Shown: positions 25,781 through 33,860 of the stretch, one piece after another | Position numbering within the stretch: the stretch's first letter is position 1 | Layout of the letters: each line of letters starts with the position of its first letter | Source of the DNA: Streptomyces sp. HNM0574 | GTDB lineage: Bacteria > Actinomycetota > Actinomycetes > Streptomycetales > Streptomycetaceae | Assembly (NCBI RefSeq): GCF_012726235.1 | Contig: NZ_JAASAH010000005.1 | Coordinates: forward strand, 286,050 to 350,049 | Reading direction: 5' to 3' | DNA length: 64,000 nucleotides | Made by a program: the position numbers and the translations under genes | The notes under the pieces: model-generated | Database searches by the model: none | Told to the model about the DNA's origin: nothing | The model's input: only the letters and a program-made list of their open reading frames with translations

Positions 25781-25802
25781 CCTCCCTGCCCTGAGCTTCC
25801 TG

Positions 25803-25842
25803 AGCCCGGCGCCGGTCCGTATGTGCGGACCGGCGCCGGGCT
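25803..25842. terminator. bidirectional terminator between the symporter and hydrolase genes
   Basis: AGCCCGGCGCCGGTCCG (25803-25819) and its exact complement (25826-25842) flank a TATGTG loop. Placed between convergent stops at 25780 and 25862, it can serve both. Confidence 0.87.
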
Positions 25843-25861
25843 TCGGCGTTGTGTGCGGGCG

Positions 25862-26833
25862 TCAGCTGTCGAGGGCGTTCCTGAGCGCGTCGACGGTGAT
25901 CCGGCGGGCGACGGCCGTGCCGGCGCAGTCGCGGAGGCTGTCCAGCATCAGGAAGTCGTGCACCACGCCCAGGACGCGGACCGCCGTCACGTCCACGCCC
26001 GCCTGCCGGAGCTTCGCCGCGTACGCCTCGCCCTCGTCCCGCAGGACGTCCGCCTCGGCGGTGAGGACGAGGGCGGGCGGCAGTCCGCGCAGCTGGTCGA
26101 CGGGGGTGCGCAGCGGGGCCGCGTACTGCTCGGTGAGCTGCTGCGGGTCGCTCGTGTACTGGTCCCAGAACCAGATCATGCCGTCGCGGGTCAGGAAGTA
26201 GCCCTCGTCGAACCGGAGGTACGAGGGGGTGTCGAAGTCGGAGTCCGTGACCGGGTACAGCAGCACCTGGGCGCGCAGCGGGACGTCCCCGCGCTCCTTC
26301 GCCAGCAGCGCGAACACGGCCGACATGTTGCCGCCGACCGAGTCCCCGCACACCGCGATCCGCGCGGCGTCGAGCCCGTGCGCGGCGCCCTCGCCGACGA
26401 TCCAGCGGCCGACGGCGTAGTTCTGCTCGATCTGCTTCGGGTACTTCGCCTCCGGCGCGCGGTCGTACACCGGGAAGACGGCCGCGGCCCGCGCGCCGAC
26501 GGCCAGTTCGCGGACCAGCCGGTCGTGGGTGTGCTCGTCCCCGAACACCCAGCCCGCGCCGTGCAGATAGAGCACCACGGGCAGCGGTCCGGTGACCCCG
26601 CTCGGGCGGACGATCCGGACGCGGACGGAGCCCCAGGCGCCCGCGTCGACGGTCACCCACTCCTCGTCCACCGCCGGTTTGTCCACGCCCTCGCCGGTCT
26701 GGAGTCCGGCGAGGATGTTCCGTCCCTGCTCGGGCGGTACCTCGTAGATCCGCGGGTGCGGTGAGGTGGCCTCGGCCAGTTCCCTGGCGGCGGGTTCCAG
26801 TACGGGGTCGGAAGGGGGAGGCGAGTCCGCCAT
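25862..26833 (-). CDS. alpha/beta hydrolase, hormone-sensitive-lipase family
   Basis: 323 residues, esterase/lipase of the HSL (family IV) type, cytosolic. The oxyanion motif is HGAGW (a variant of HGGGW) in VLYLHGAGWVFGD. The nucleophile elbow is GDSVGGN with the catalytic Ser. The acid and base are likely ALVLTAEADVLRDEG (Asp) and VVHDFLML (His). Natural substrate unknown; short-chain esters are typical for the family. The start is ATG 26833 with GGAG upstream; the longer open frame is not supported. Divergent from the ArsR gene. Confidence 0.9.
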   Translation of the reverse strand: MADSPPPSDPVLEPAARELAEATSPHPRIYEVPPEQGRNILAGLQTGEGVDKPAVDEEWVTVDAGAWGSVRVRIVRPSGVTGPLPVVLYLHGAGWVFGDEHTHDRLVRELAVGARAAAVFPVYDRAPEAKYPKQIEQNYAVGRWIVGEGAAHGLDAARIAVCGDSVGGNMSAVFALLAKERGDVPLRAQVLLYPVTDSDFDTPSYLRFDEGYFLTRDGMIWFWDQYTSDPQQLTEQYAAPLRTPVDQLRGLPPALVLTAEADVLRDEGEAYAAKLRQAGVDVTAVRVLGVVHDFLMLDSLRDCAGTAVARRITVDALRNALDS

Positions 26834-26947
26834 GGTGGGCTCCAGACGTCGGGCGTGCCGGGCGCGGAAGGTGGGGCCTCTCGCATCGTTCGGCCTTCCG
26901 GCGGCGCCCGCAAGTCCGGAACCGGCCGGTCCGCGGCGGCACCCGGG

Positions 26948-26977
26948 TTGATAGGCAAGTGGATGCTTGCCTATTCT
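26948..26977 (+). promoter_or_regulatory. promoter with embedded palindromic operator for the ArsR-VOC operon
   Basis: TTGATA (26948-26953), an 18-bp spacer and TATTCT (26972-26977) form a -35/-10 pair. Between and overlapping them is a perfect palindrome ATAGGCAAG-TGGATG-CTTGCCTAT (26951-26974). The predicted start of transcription falls at or beside the GTG at 26981/26984, so the mRNA is probably leaderless. Repressor binding would block the promoter. Confidence 0.7.
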
Positions 26978-26980
26978 GGG

Positions 26981-27283
26981 GTGGTGGCCGACGACGTCTT
27001 CAAAGCCCTCGCCGACCCCACCCGCAGGACCATCCTCGACGAGCTCGCGGAGCGTTCCGGGCAGACACTGTTCGAGATCTGCTCGCGACTGACCATGAAG
27101 CACCGGCTCAGCACCTCCCGGCAGGGGATCTCCCAGCACCTCGCCGTGCTGGAGGCCGCCGGGCTCGTCGAGACCAGGCGGGAGGGCCGCTACAAGTACC
27201 ACGACCTCAACCCCGCCCCGCTGCGGCAGATCGCCGACCGGTGGCTCGCACCCGGCACTCCACCCGAGGAGAACTCCCCATGA
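26981..27283 (+). CDS. ArsR/SmtB-family winged-helix repressor
   Basis: 100 residues. The winged HTH is clear: DVFKALADPTRRTILDELAER, then TSRQGISQHLAVLEAAGLVETRREGRYKYH, given here as TSRQGISQHLAVLEAAGLV with the wing TRREGRYKYH. There are no Cys pairs of the ArsR or SmtB metal sites, so it is more likely the non-metal group often paired with SRPBCC or VOC proteins. The start is a GTG at 26981 (or 26984), probably leaderless. Its stop overlaps the next ATG by 4 nt. It probably represses its own operon through the palindrome in its promoter. Confidence 0.9.
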   Translation: MVADDVFKALADPTRRTILDELAERSGQTLFEICSRLTMKHRLSTSRQGISQHLAVLEAAGLVETRREGRYKYHDLNPAPLRQIADRWLAPGTPPEENSP

Positions 27284-27672
27284 AGATCCACCTGACCAGC
27301 GTCTTCGTCGACGACCAGGCCAAGGCCGAGCACTTCTACACCCAGATCCTCGGCTTCGCGAAGAAGCACGACGTCCCCGTCGGCGAGACGGACCGGTGGC
27401 TGACCGTCGTCTCCCCCGACGAGCCCGGCGGCACCGAACTCCTCCTGGAGCCCGCCGGCCACCCGGCCGTCAAGGCGTACCGCGACGCGCTCATCGGCGA
27501 CGGCATCCCGCTCGCCCAGTTCGCCGTCGACGACGTGCACGCCGAGTACGAGCGCCTGCGCGGCCACGGCGTCCACTTCACCCAGGAGCCCGTGGAGATG
27601 GGCCCCGTCACCCTCGCCGTCTTCGACGACACCTGCGGCAACCTCATCCAGATCGCCACGGAGCCGGAGTAG
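27280..27672 (+). CDS. single-domain VOC (glyoxalase-fold) protein
   Basis: 130 residues. The fold is complete: IHLTSVFVDDQAKAEHFYTQ, ILGF, ELLLEPAG, FAVDDVHAEYERLRGHGV and FDDTCGNLIQIA. His4 and the Glu residues of ELLLEP and of the second half are candidate metal ligands. The pairing with an ArsR repressor is common in actinobacteria and suggests an inducible detoxification or resistance function with an unknown small molecule. Translationally coupled to the regulator (ATGA overlap). Confidence 0.9.
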   Translation: MKIHLTSVFVDDQAKAEHFYTQILGFAKKHDVPVGETDRWLTVVSPDEPGGTELLLEPAGHPAVKAYRDALIGDGIPLAQFAVDDVHAEYERLRGHGVHFTQEPVEMGPVTLAVFDDTCGNLIQIATEPE

Positions 27673-27839
27673 GGGGTGAGGGTCAATGCGCGGATCAGTC
27701 CATACCGTTGACGAGTGGCGCTGACGGTATTCAGGCCAGACGTGAGCCCGGGTGCCGACAGTGGGTCGTACCGCCACAGACTGATTGCCTTCGTCCCGTA
27801 CTCGAAGAATTCCAGCGAGCGGGAGTAAACCTTCCTCAT

Positions 27840-29180
27840 CCGTGCCCGGCGATGTTAACGTTGGTTAACTTCCGTTCTGGTGGGGGGCGTTGGGGTCCAT
27901 GCTGTCGGGTTGTCGTTACCGTCTCGCGCTCACGGTCGGGCAGGCGGAGATGTGTGAGGAGTTCGGGAACATCTGCCGGGCAGTGTGGAATACCGGCCTT
28001 GACCAGCGGCGTCAGTATCGGTTGCGCGGGGCGTGGATGAATTACGTTCCGCAGGCTGCTGAGCTGGCCGATGCCAAGCGTGAGCATTCCTGGCTCAGGG
28101 CGGCTCCCTCCCATGTGCTTCAGCAGACGCTGAGAGACCTGGACCGCGCCTGCCGGGACCACGGCACGTTCAAGGTCCGCTGGCGGTCCAAGAACCGTTG
28201 GGCACCTTCGTTCCGCTTTCCGGCTGGGAACCTCATCGCCGTGGAACGGCTCGGCCGGAAGTGGGGGCGGGTCAAGCTCCCCAAGCTGGGCTGGGTCCGC
28301 TTCCGCTGGTCCCGCCCCCCCTGGCGGTGAGATACGGTCCGCCACACTGTCCCGCAAGGCCGGGCACTGGTTCGTGTCCTTCCTTGTGGAGGACCGGGCC
28401 GAAGCTCCCGAGCAGCACGCCAAGCCGGGCACTGCGGTCGGCATCGACCGGGGCGTACGGTTCGCTGCGGTCACCTCAGACGGCGACTTTCATGACCGTG
28501 CGTTCGTCACGGGTGGTGAGAGTCTGCGGTACCGGCGACTGCAACAGCGCCTCGCCCGCAGTAAGAAGGGCAGCGCGAACCGGCGGAAGACCGTCGCGGC
28601 GATGAACCGGGTCATGGGCCGGGTTACCGACCGGCGCGGCGACTTCTGCGCCCAGGTCGCCGGGCGGATCACCGCGAAGAACGAGCTCGTTGCCCTGGAG
28701 GACCTCAAGACCCGCAACATGTCCGCCTCGGCCTCCGGCACGGTGGCTGAGCCCGGCCGTCGTGTCGCACAGAAGCGGGGCCTGAACAAGGCGATCCTCA
28801 ACAAGGGCTGGCACCGCCTCGAACAGGCCCTCGCAGGCGCGGCCCGGTACACGGGCACACGCCTGGTGAAGGTCAACCCCGCGTACACGTCGCAACGCTG
28901 TTCCGCGTGCGGCTTCGTCACCGAGAACAACCGCGAGAGCCAAGCTGTGTTCCGGTGTAAAGCCGCAGGCTGCGGACATGCGGAGAACGCTGACGTCAAC
29001 GCGGCCAAGAACATCAGATACGCGGGCGGGCAGTCCGTGTCAGCCTGTGGAGACCTCGGGGATACCCGGTCTGCGAAGCAGGAACCCGTAGGCCGGGCGA
29101 CCGGCCGAACCCGGGCGGCAGCGCGGAGTGCTGACCCCGGAATCCCTGTCCTTTAGGGCCGGGAGGAAGTCAACTGCTGG
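27840..29180 (+). mobile_element. solo tnpB insertion element (IS1341-like)
   Basis: The tnpB remnant with short flanks. The right end probably lies just past the gene, where GGGCCGGGAGGAAGTCAAC (29157-29175) resembles the 3' ends of IS605-type units. The left end lies near the repeat GTTAACGTTGGTTAAC (27854-27869). No target-site duplication is expected for this family. Any guide (omega) RNA would overlap the tnpB 3' end. Boundaries are estimates. Confidence 0.55.
27899..29156 (+). pseudogene. tnpB: IS605/IS1341-type tnpB, interrupted by a frameshift
   Basis: TnpB is the RNA-guided RuvC-type nuclease encoded by IS200/IS605 elements. The N-terminal frame (from 27899) reads normally to about 28315 and then stops at 28330. 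The rest continues in another frame to 29156. A C7 run at 28315-28321 marks the shift; removing one C restores SRPPGGEIRSATL. The second frame has RuvC residues GIDRG, ALEDLK and NADVNAAKN, and a zinc finger CSACG...CKAAGCG. Joined length is about 419 codons, normal for TnpB. No tnpA is present. It could be inactive, a sequencing error, or rescued by slippage. Confidence 0.9.
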
Positions 29181-29346
29181 CCGCAGTACTGCCAGAGGGT
29201 GGGAGGCTGTCCGTCGGTTTGTGTCATCGCTCCCAGCTTTCCGTGGGGCATGGTGTGGTGTGTGAACTGCGTCACCGTAGAGCGTAGTTGCGTCCCCTGA
29301 CAGTCGGGGTGGAATGTTCAACTCGCCGTCCGCTCGGAGGTCGTTC

Positions 29347-30096
29347 GTGTTGTCCAGGTTGTCCCGTGGAGCCGCCGCTTCGGTGGTCCTGCTGCTGTCG
29401 GCCGCGCCCGTGGCCGCGGCCGCGTCCACTCCCGCCGCGCAGCCCGCGCCCGTCGACGTGCGGGTCGCCAACGAGGGGAAGTCGCTGCGGGAGGGGGCCA
29501 GTACGCGGTACACGATCACGCTGCGCAACACGTCCGCGCGGGATCTGAAGGGGCTGACCGTCACCCAGACGATGCCCGCCTCCCTGCACCCCTCGGGCTC
29601 GGAGCCGAAGGCGTACCTCAAGCCGGGGCGGGCGAGCTGGTACACGGATCTCCCGGCGAAGGGCACCGTACGGCTGTCCCTGGACGGCGACGTCGGCACG
29701 ATCGCGGAGCACGAGGCGGGGCAGGCCGTCGCCGAGGAGGACCCGAAGCGGCCCGAGACGCAGGGCGACGGGCGGGGCACCACCGCCGTGCGACTGTCGA
29801 CGAGCGTGTGCGTGCAGGAGTCCGTCCGCGTACGGGACGGGAAGGCGGCGCCGCAGCCGGAGAACCCCGAACAGGGCGGTGGCGGCGAGGAGTCGGCGGA
29901 GCGGCGGCGGGGCAACACGGTCGGCCGGATCATCGGCTGCGCCTCCGACGCCGACGTCCTGCACGCCTCCCCCTCCGGCGCCTCCGCCGACGGCGGCGGC
30001 CACCCGTGGCTGTACGGATCGGCGGGCGCGGCCCTGGTCCTCGCGGGCGGGGCGGCGTTCGTGACGTACCGGAGGCGGGCGGGGCGCGCGGGCTGA
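29347..30096 (+). CDS. secreted, C-terminally membrane-anchored Ig-like protein
   Basis: 249 residues. A Sec signal (1-27, SVVLLLSAAPVAAAAS) is followed by a DUF11/CARDB-like beta domain (about 33-165: VDVRVANEGKSLREGASTRYTITLRNTSARD, given as VDVRVANEGKSLREG and TRYTITLRNTSARD). Then come an acidic linker with two Cys, a Gly-rich stretch, and a C-terminal transmembrane helix with tail YRRRAGRAG. There is no LPxTG-type sorting motif, so it is membrane- not wall-anchored. The GTG at 29347 has GGAGG 6 nt upstream; the ATG at 29314 has no properly spaced SD. Role unknown. Confidence 0.78.
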   Translation: MLSRLSRGAAASVVLLLSAAPVAAAASTPAAQPAPVDVRVANEGKSLREGASTRYTITLRNTSARDLKGLTVTQTMPASLHPSGSEPKAYLKPGRASWYTDLPAKGTVRLSLDGDVGTIAEHEAGQAVAEEDPKRPETQGDGRGTTAVRLSTSVCVQESVRVRDGKAAPQPENPEQGGGGEESAERRRGNTVGRIIGCASDADVLHASPSGASADGGGHPWLYGSAGAALVLAGGAAFVTYRRRAGRAG

Positions 30097-30111
30097 CGTA
30101 CGCGCGGCCGG

Positions 30112-30708
30112 TCAGCCGTTGGGGAGCTGCGCCTCGGTGAGGTCGATGTCGAGGGGGCAGGGGACCGTCACCTTGAGCCGGTCGCGGAAGATGCCGGTGG
30201 GGGCGTAGGTGCGGGTGGCGGGCTCCAGCTCGAAGACGTAGACGACGGGTCGGCCGTTGTCGTTCTCGACGCGCCAGAAGTGGGGGATGCCCGCGGCGGC
30301 GTACTTGCGAGGCTTGGCGTCACGGTCGCGGGCGACGGAGTCGGGGGAGACGACCTCCACGGCGAGGAGGACGTCCTCGGGTGCGTACGACGTCTGGGCC
30401 GGGCCCTCGTCGGCTTCGGCGCGGACGAGCATGAGGTCCGGTTCGGGGCGGTCACGCCTGCCGAGGGTCACGGTCATCTGGTGGATGACTTCGACGGCGG
30501 GACCTGCCTGGTGGACCAGGGAGAGTCCCAGCGCACTTGTCACCCGGCTGTGGAAGTTCGTCTGCCGGCTGGCGAACACCAGGCTTGCATCGAGCAGTTG
30601 GGTGTGCGGCGGAAGATTCGGGAGCCGGTCCAGGTCGTCCGCCGTGTATCCGCCCTGGGGTGGGCGTGGCCAGACGTAATCGGGGTCGCCGGGCTCGGGA
30701 ACGGTCAT
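30112..30708 (-). CDS. Uma2-family (DUF820) PD-(D/E)XK nuclease-like protein
   Basis: 198 residues. The core is PDLMLVRAE, VLLAVEVVSPDSVARDRDAK and YAAAGIPHFWRVE, the Uma2 restriction-endonuclease-like fold. Catalytic candidates are the Asp in EPDLML and the EVVSP Glu followed by the DAKPRKY Lys. The family is expanded in Streptomyces and cyanobacteria and its substrate is unknown. The ATG at 30708 gives the family's usual length. The C-terminus VPCPLDIDLTEAQ is typical. Cytosolic, no partner gene. Confidence 0.87.
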   Translation of the reverse strand: MTVPEPGDPDYVWPRPPQGGYTADDLDRLPNLPPHTQLLDASLVFASRQTNFHSRVTSALGLSLVHQAGPAVEVIHQMTVTLGRRDRPEPDLMLVRAEADEGPAQTSYAPEDVLLAVEVVSPDSVARDRDAKPRKYAAAGIPHFWRVENDNGRPVVYVFELEPATRTYAPTGIFRDRLKVTVPCPLDIDLTEAQLPNG

Positions 30709-30761
30709 GCGCGGCACGATCGCAGACGGTTTGCGGGCCTCCGGTGTCTTTCGGCCACTCT

Positions 30762-32000
30762 TCACCCCGGTACGTCCTCCCCCCGCTCCGTGTCGATGCC
30801 GTGCAGCAGGTGGGCGGTGATGACGGTGAGGGTGGTGAGGATGCCGGTGAGGAGGAGGGGTTCGGGGGTGAAGGTCGTCGCGAGGACGAGGAGGGCGGAG
30901 AGGGGGAAGACGGCGCCGCGGAGGGGAGTGCCGGTGTGCGGGCGGAGGTGGAGGAGCCACAGGGTGAGCAGGAAGACGGCGGTGGGGACGGTGACCGTGG
31001 CGAACGCCTGGGTGTCGGTGAGGTGCGGGTGCTCGCCGGGGTGCAGCGCGCGGGCGGCGAGGTGTTCGGCGACGGTGGCCAGTCCGGCGCCGAGCGCCGC
31101 GGCGGAGGCGAGTACCGCGTAGTGGCCGTAGCCCCAGACGAGGGCGCGGCGCACGCTGTTCAGCGCGTTGCCCGCCGGGACGCCGAAGTACAGCCACCAC
31201 AGGCCGAAGACGAGCAGCAGGCCGCCGACGAGGGTGGGGGCGAGTTCGCGGAGGACGGCGGCGGAGGAGATGGCCTCCTCGGTGGCGACGGTGGCCGCCG
31301 CGACGCTCTCGCCGAGCACGATGATCGTGAACAGGCCGTAGCGCTCGGCGATGTGGTGCGGGTGCCAGGGGGTGCGGCGCCGGTGTTCGGCGATGACGGG
31401 GACGAGGAGTTCGCCGGCGGCGAGGACGTAGAAGACGGGGAGTTCGCCGCCCTCGCGCAGGGTGAGCGTGGCGAGCCAGCACAGCGCGAGGAGGCCGACG
31501 CCGGCCGCGTAGGTCAGCGCCGTCCGGCGGCCCTCGGGGTGGGCGCGGGCGGCGCGCAGCCACTGGGCGACGAGGGCGACGCGGAGCACGGTGTAGCCGA
31601 CGACGACGATCCGGAAGTCGTGCTCGCGGAACGCGGTGGGCAGCCCGGCGGCGATGATCAGTGAGCCGCTGATCTGCACGAACGTGGCGACGCGGTACGG
31701 GACGTCGTCGGTGTCGTACGCGGAGGCGAACCAGGTGAAGTTCATCCACGCCCACCAGACGGCGAAGAAGGCGGGGACGTAGCTGAGCACTCCGTGCGCG
31801 AAGTGGCCCGCGGCCAGGTCGTGTTCGAGGCCCGCGCCGGCCTGGGCGACGGCGACCACGAAGCACAGGTCGAACAGCAGCTCCAGGGGCGTGGCGGCGC
31901 GGTGCGGTTCGTCGACGCGGCGGGCCCGCATCGGCCGGGCCCGGACGGGACGGAAGCGGAACGCGGAGCGGAGGCGGGAGCGGGGGTGCGGCTCGGGCAC
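30762..32000 (-). CDS. low-temperature-requirement A (LtrA) family membrane protein
   Basis: 412 residues, about 10 to 11 transmembrane helices. The diagnostic N-terminal block ATPLELLFDLCFVVAVAQAG and the central GERYGLFTIIVLGES-like AERYGLFTIIVLGES identify LtrA. WWAWMNFTWFASAYDTDD is also typical. Function is unknown; the Listeria gene was linked to growth in the cold. The start is taken as GTG 32000, which has CAGGAG upstream; this adds a basic Arg-rich tail. The first family-like residue lies about 30 codons in. Confidence 0.87.
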   Translation of the reverse strand: MPEPHPRSRLRSAFRFRPVRARPMRARRVDEPHRAATPLELLFDLCFVVAVAQAGAGLEHDLAAGHFAHGVLSYVPAFFAVWWAWMNFTWFASAYDTDDVPYRVATFVQISGSLIIAAGLPTAFREHDFRIVVVGYTVLRVALVAQWLRAARAHPEGRRTALTYAAGVGLLALCWLATLTLREGGELPVFYVLAAGELLVPVIAEHRRRTPWHPHHIAERYGLFTIIVLGESVAAATVATEEAISSAAVLRELAPTLVGGLLLVFGLWWLYFGVPAGNALNSVRRALVWGYGHYAVLASAAALGAGLATVAEHLAARALHPGEHPHLTDTQAFATVTVPTAVFLLTLWLLHLRPHTGTPLRGAVFPLSALLVLATTFTPEPLLLTGILTTLTVITAHLLHGIDTERGEDVPG

Positions 32001-32120
32001 GCGGGAACTCCTGCGGCGGGGGGCGATACGCCGGAATTGTTCCCTCGGGCCGGTCCCGTACCGCGACGCCACACCGGCGCGGGCGGGCCGCCGGGCGACC
32101 GCGCCGGGCCGGAAACGCGG

Positions 32121-32169
32121 CAGGGGCCGGGCCCGGCGCACCCCGTGCGGGCGGCGGGCCCGGCCCCTG
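32121..32169 (-). terminator. hairpin after the MurNAc PTS gene
   Basis: CAGGGGCCGGGCCCG (32121-32135) and CGGGCCCGGCCCCTG (32155-32169) form a perfect 15-bp stem with an inner GCGCA/TGCGG pairing. It lies 16 nt past the PTS stop on the coding strand. Confidence 0.8.
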
Positions 32170-32184
32170 GCCGGAGGGTGCGCC

Positions 32185-33792
32185 TCAGACGCGCGAGGGC
32201 GCCCGGTCCTCACCGGAGCCGTCACCCGAACCGGAACCGGAACCGGAACCGGAACCCGTACCCGCCAGCGCCCCCGCCGGATCGGCCAGTGGTGCCGCCT
32301 CCGCTTCGGCCGTCTCCGGGTCCACGTTCAGGTCGGTCAGCATCTGCTTGCTGAAGCCGAAGAAGTACGTGGCCAGGAAGCCGACGGCGTAACCGGCGAG
32401 CAGGCCGAGGCCGTAGACGGCGACGGTCGCGCCCAGGCTGCCGCTGCCCTGGAGGAGCGGGAAGAGGGCCCAGCCGGAGGGGCCGATCGCGGTCGACCCG
32501 ACGGAGGTGCCCAGCTGGTGGAAGAAGCCGACGACCCCGCCGCCGACCGCGCCGCCCACGCAGGCCGTGACGAACGGCCGGCCGAGCGGCAGCGAGACGC
32601 CGTAGATCAGCGGTTCGCCGACGCCCAGCAGCCCGGCCGGGAGCGCGGACTTGATGGTCTTGCGGATGGAGGCGTTCCGCCGCAGCCGGTAGTAGACGGC
32701 GACGGCCGCGCCGACCTGTCCCGCGCCCGCCATGGCGAGCACGGGCAGCAGGACCGTGAAGCCGTCCTGCTCGATCAGGGTGGTGTGAATGGGGATCAGC
32801 GCCTGGTGCAGGCCGAGCATGACCAGCGGCAGGAACAGCCCGCCGAGGATGAACCCGGCGGCGGTCCCGCCGTGCTGGAGCAGCCAGTTGGCGAGGTGGC
32901 CGATGCCGGTGGAGATCTCGCCGCAGACGAACATCAGCCCGTACAGCGTGACGAGCCCGGCGACGAGCACCGTGAGCGTCGGCGTGACCAGGACGTCGAC
33001 GGCCTCCGGCACCCAGCGGCGGCACCACTTCTCGATCCGTACCGCCAGCAGCGCGGCGAGCAGCGCGCCCAGCACCCCGCCCTGGCCGGGGGCGAGTTCC
33101 TGCCCGAAGGCGGTCACGTCGGCGACGCCGGGGAAGACGATGACGCCCGCGACGGCCCCGCCGAGCACCGGCGTCCCGCCGAACTCCTTCGCCGTGTTGT
33201 AGCCGACGAACACCGCGATCAGCGACATGAAGCCGGACGCGACGGCGCTCAGCGCCGGGACGAGCCCGGGGGCCCAGCCGAGGTTCTGGAGCAGGCCGTT
33301 GATGCCGGCGACGATGCCGCAGCCGATCAGCGCGGGGATCAGCGGCACGAAGATGTTGGCGACGCGGCGCAGCATCAGCTTCACCGGCGTCGCGTTCTTC
33401 TCCTTGCGGGCCGCCCGGATCGCGGCCCCCTCGGCGGCCAGCTCCTCGGCGGTCCTCCCGGGGTGCCCGCCGGGGCCACCGGGTTCCCCTTCCGCTTCCG
33501 CTTCGCTCAGGTCGGGGGCTTCGTCCGGGCCCCGGCCCTCCCCGGCCAGGGCCTCGAACTCCGGTGTCACCCGGGCGACTTTCCCGGGCCCGAGCACGAT
33601 CTGGTACGTCTCGTCCTCGACGACGCCCAGCACATCCGGCAGGGCCTTGAGCTGCTCGTCCCGGACGAGTGAGCGGTCGGCCAGGCCGAGCCGCATGCGG
33701 GTCATGCAGTGGGAGACGGAGGTGACGTTCCTGGCGCCCCCGACGAGGGGGAGGATCGCCTCGGCGATCCGGCGGTTTCTTGCGTCGCTCAT
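32185..33792 (-). CDS. PTS EIIBC permease, probably N-acetylmuramic acid-specific (MurP-like)
   Basis: 535 residues. EIIB (1-80) has the phospho-accepting Cys29 in VSHCMTRMRLGLAD. An acidic/Gly linker (85-140) joins EIIC, with about 10 helices and blocks such as GLHQALIPIHTTLIEQDG and GVGEPLIYGVSLPLGRPF. It lacks EIIA, which MurP-type permeases also borrow. The directly upstream murQ strongly suggests MurNAc as substrate: uptake gives MurNAc-6-P. The C-terminus is a Ser-Gly repeat tail. The ATG at 33792 has a weak GAAGAAG SD. Likely co-transcribed with murQ and under the RpiR regulator. Confidence 0.88.
   Translation of the reverse strand: MSDARNRRIAEAILPLVGGARNVTSVSHCMTRMRLGLADRSLVRDEQLKALPDVLGVVEDETYQIVLGPGKVARVTPEFEALAGEGRGPDEAPDLSEAEAEGEPGGPGGHPGRTAEELAAEGAAIRAARKEKNATPVKLMLRRVANIFVPLIPALIGCGIVAGINGLLQNLGWAPGLVPALSAVASGFMSLIAVFVGYNTAKEFGGTPVLGGAVAGVIVFPGVADVTAFGQELAPGQGGVLGALLAALLAVRIEKWCRRWVPEAVDVLVTPTLTVLVAGLVTLYGLMFVCGEISTGIGHLANWLLQHGGTAAGFILGGLFLPLVMLGLHQALIPIHTTLIEQDGFTVLLPVLAMAGAGQVGAAVAVYYRLRRNASIRKTIKSALPAGLLGVGEPLIYGVSLPLGRPFVTACVGGAVGGGVVGFFHQLGTSVGSTAIGPSGWALFPLLQGSGSLGATVAVYGLGLLAGYAVGFLATYFFGFSKQMLTDLNVDPETAEAEAAPLADPAGALAGTGSGSGSGSGSGDGSGEDRAPSRV
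32227..32256. repeat. CCGGAA hexanucleotide microsatellite within the PTS gene
   Basis: About five tandem CCGGAA-type units encode a (Ser-Gly)n stretch at the C-terminus of the PTS permease. Because units are 6 bp, length change would keep the frame. Confidence 0.75.
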
Positions 33793-33860
33793 GGTGGTGC
33801 TGTCGCTCTTCTTCGAGTGGTGCGCCGACGGTGGGCGAGGGGACGGGGGTCGGGTGCGGG

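Noticed and set aside
27336..27839. minus-strand frame opposite the VOC gene
   Set aside because: Antisense to a clear gene for most of its length and no SD at its ATG.
28374..29156. second half of tnpB as an independent gene
   Set aside because: Its N-terminus continues directly from the first half once one C is removed, so both belong to one gene.
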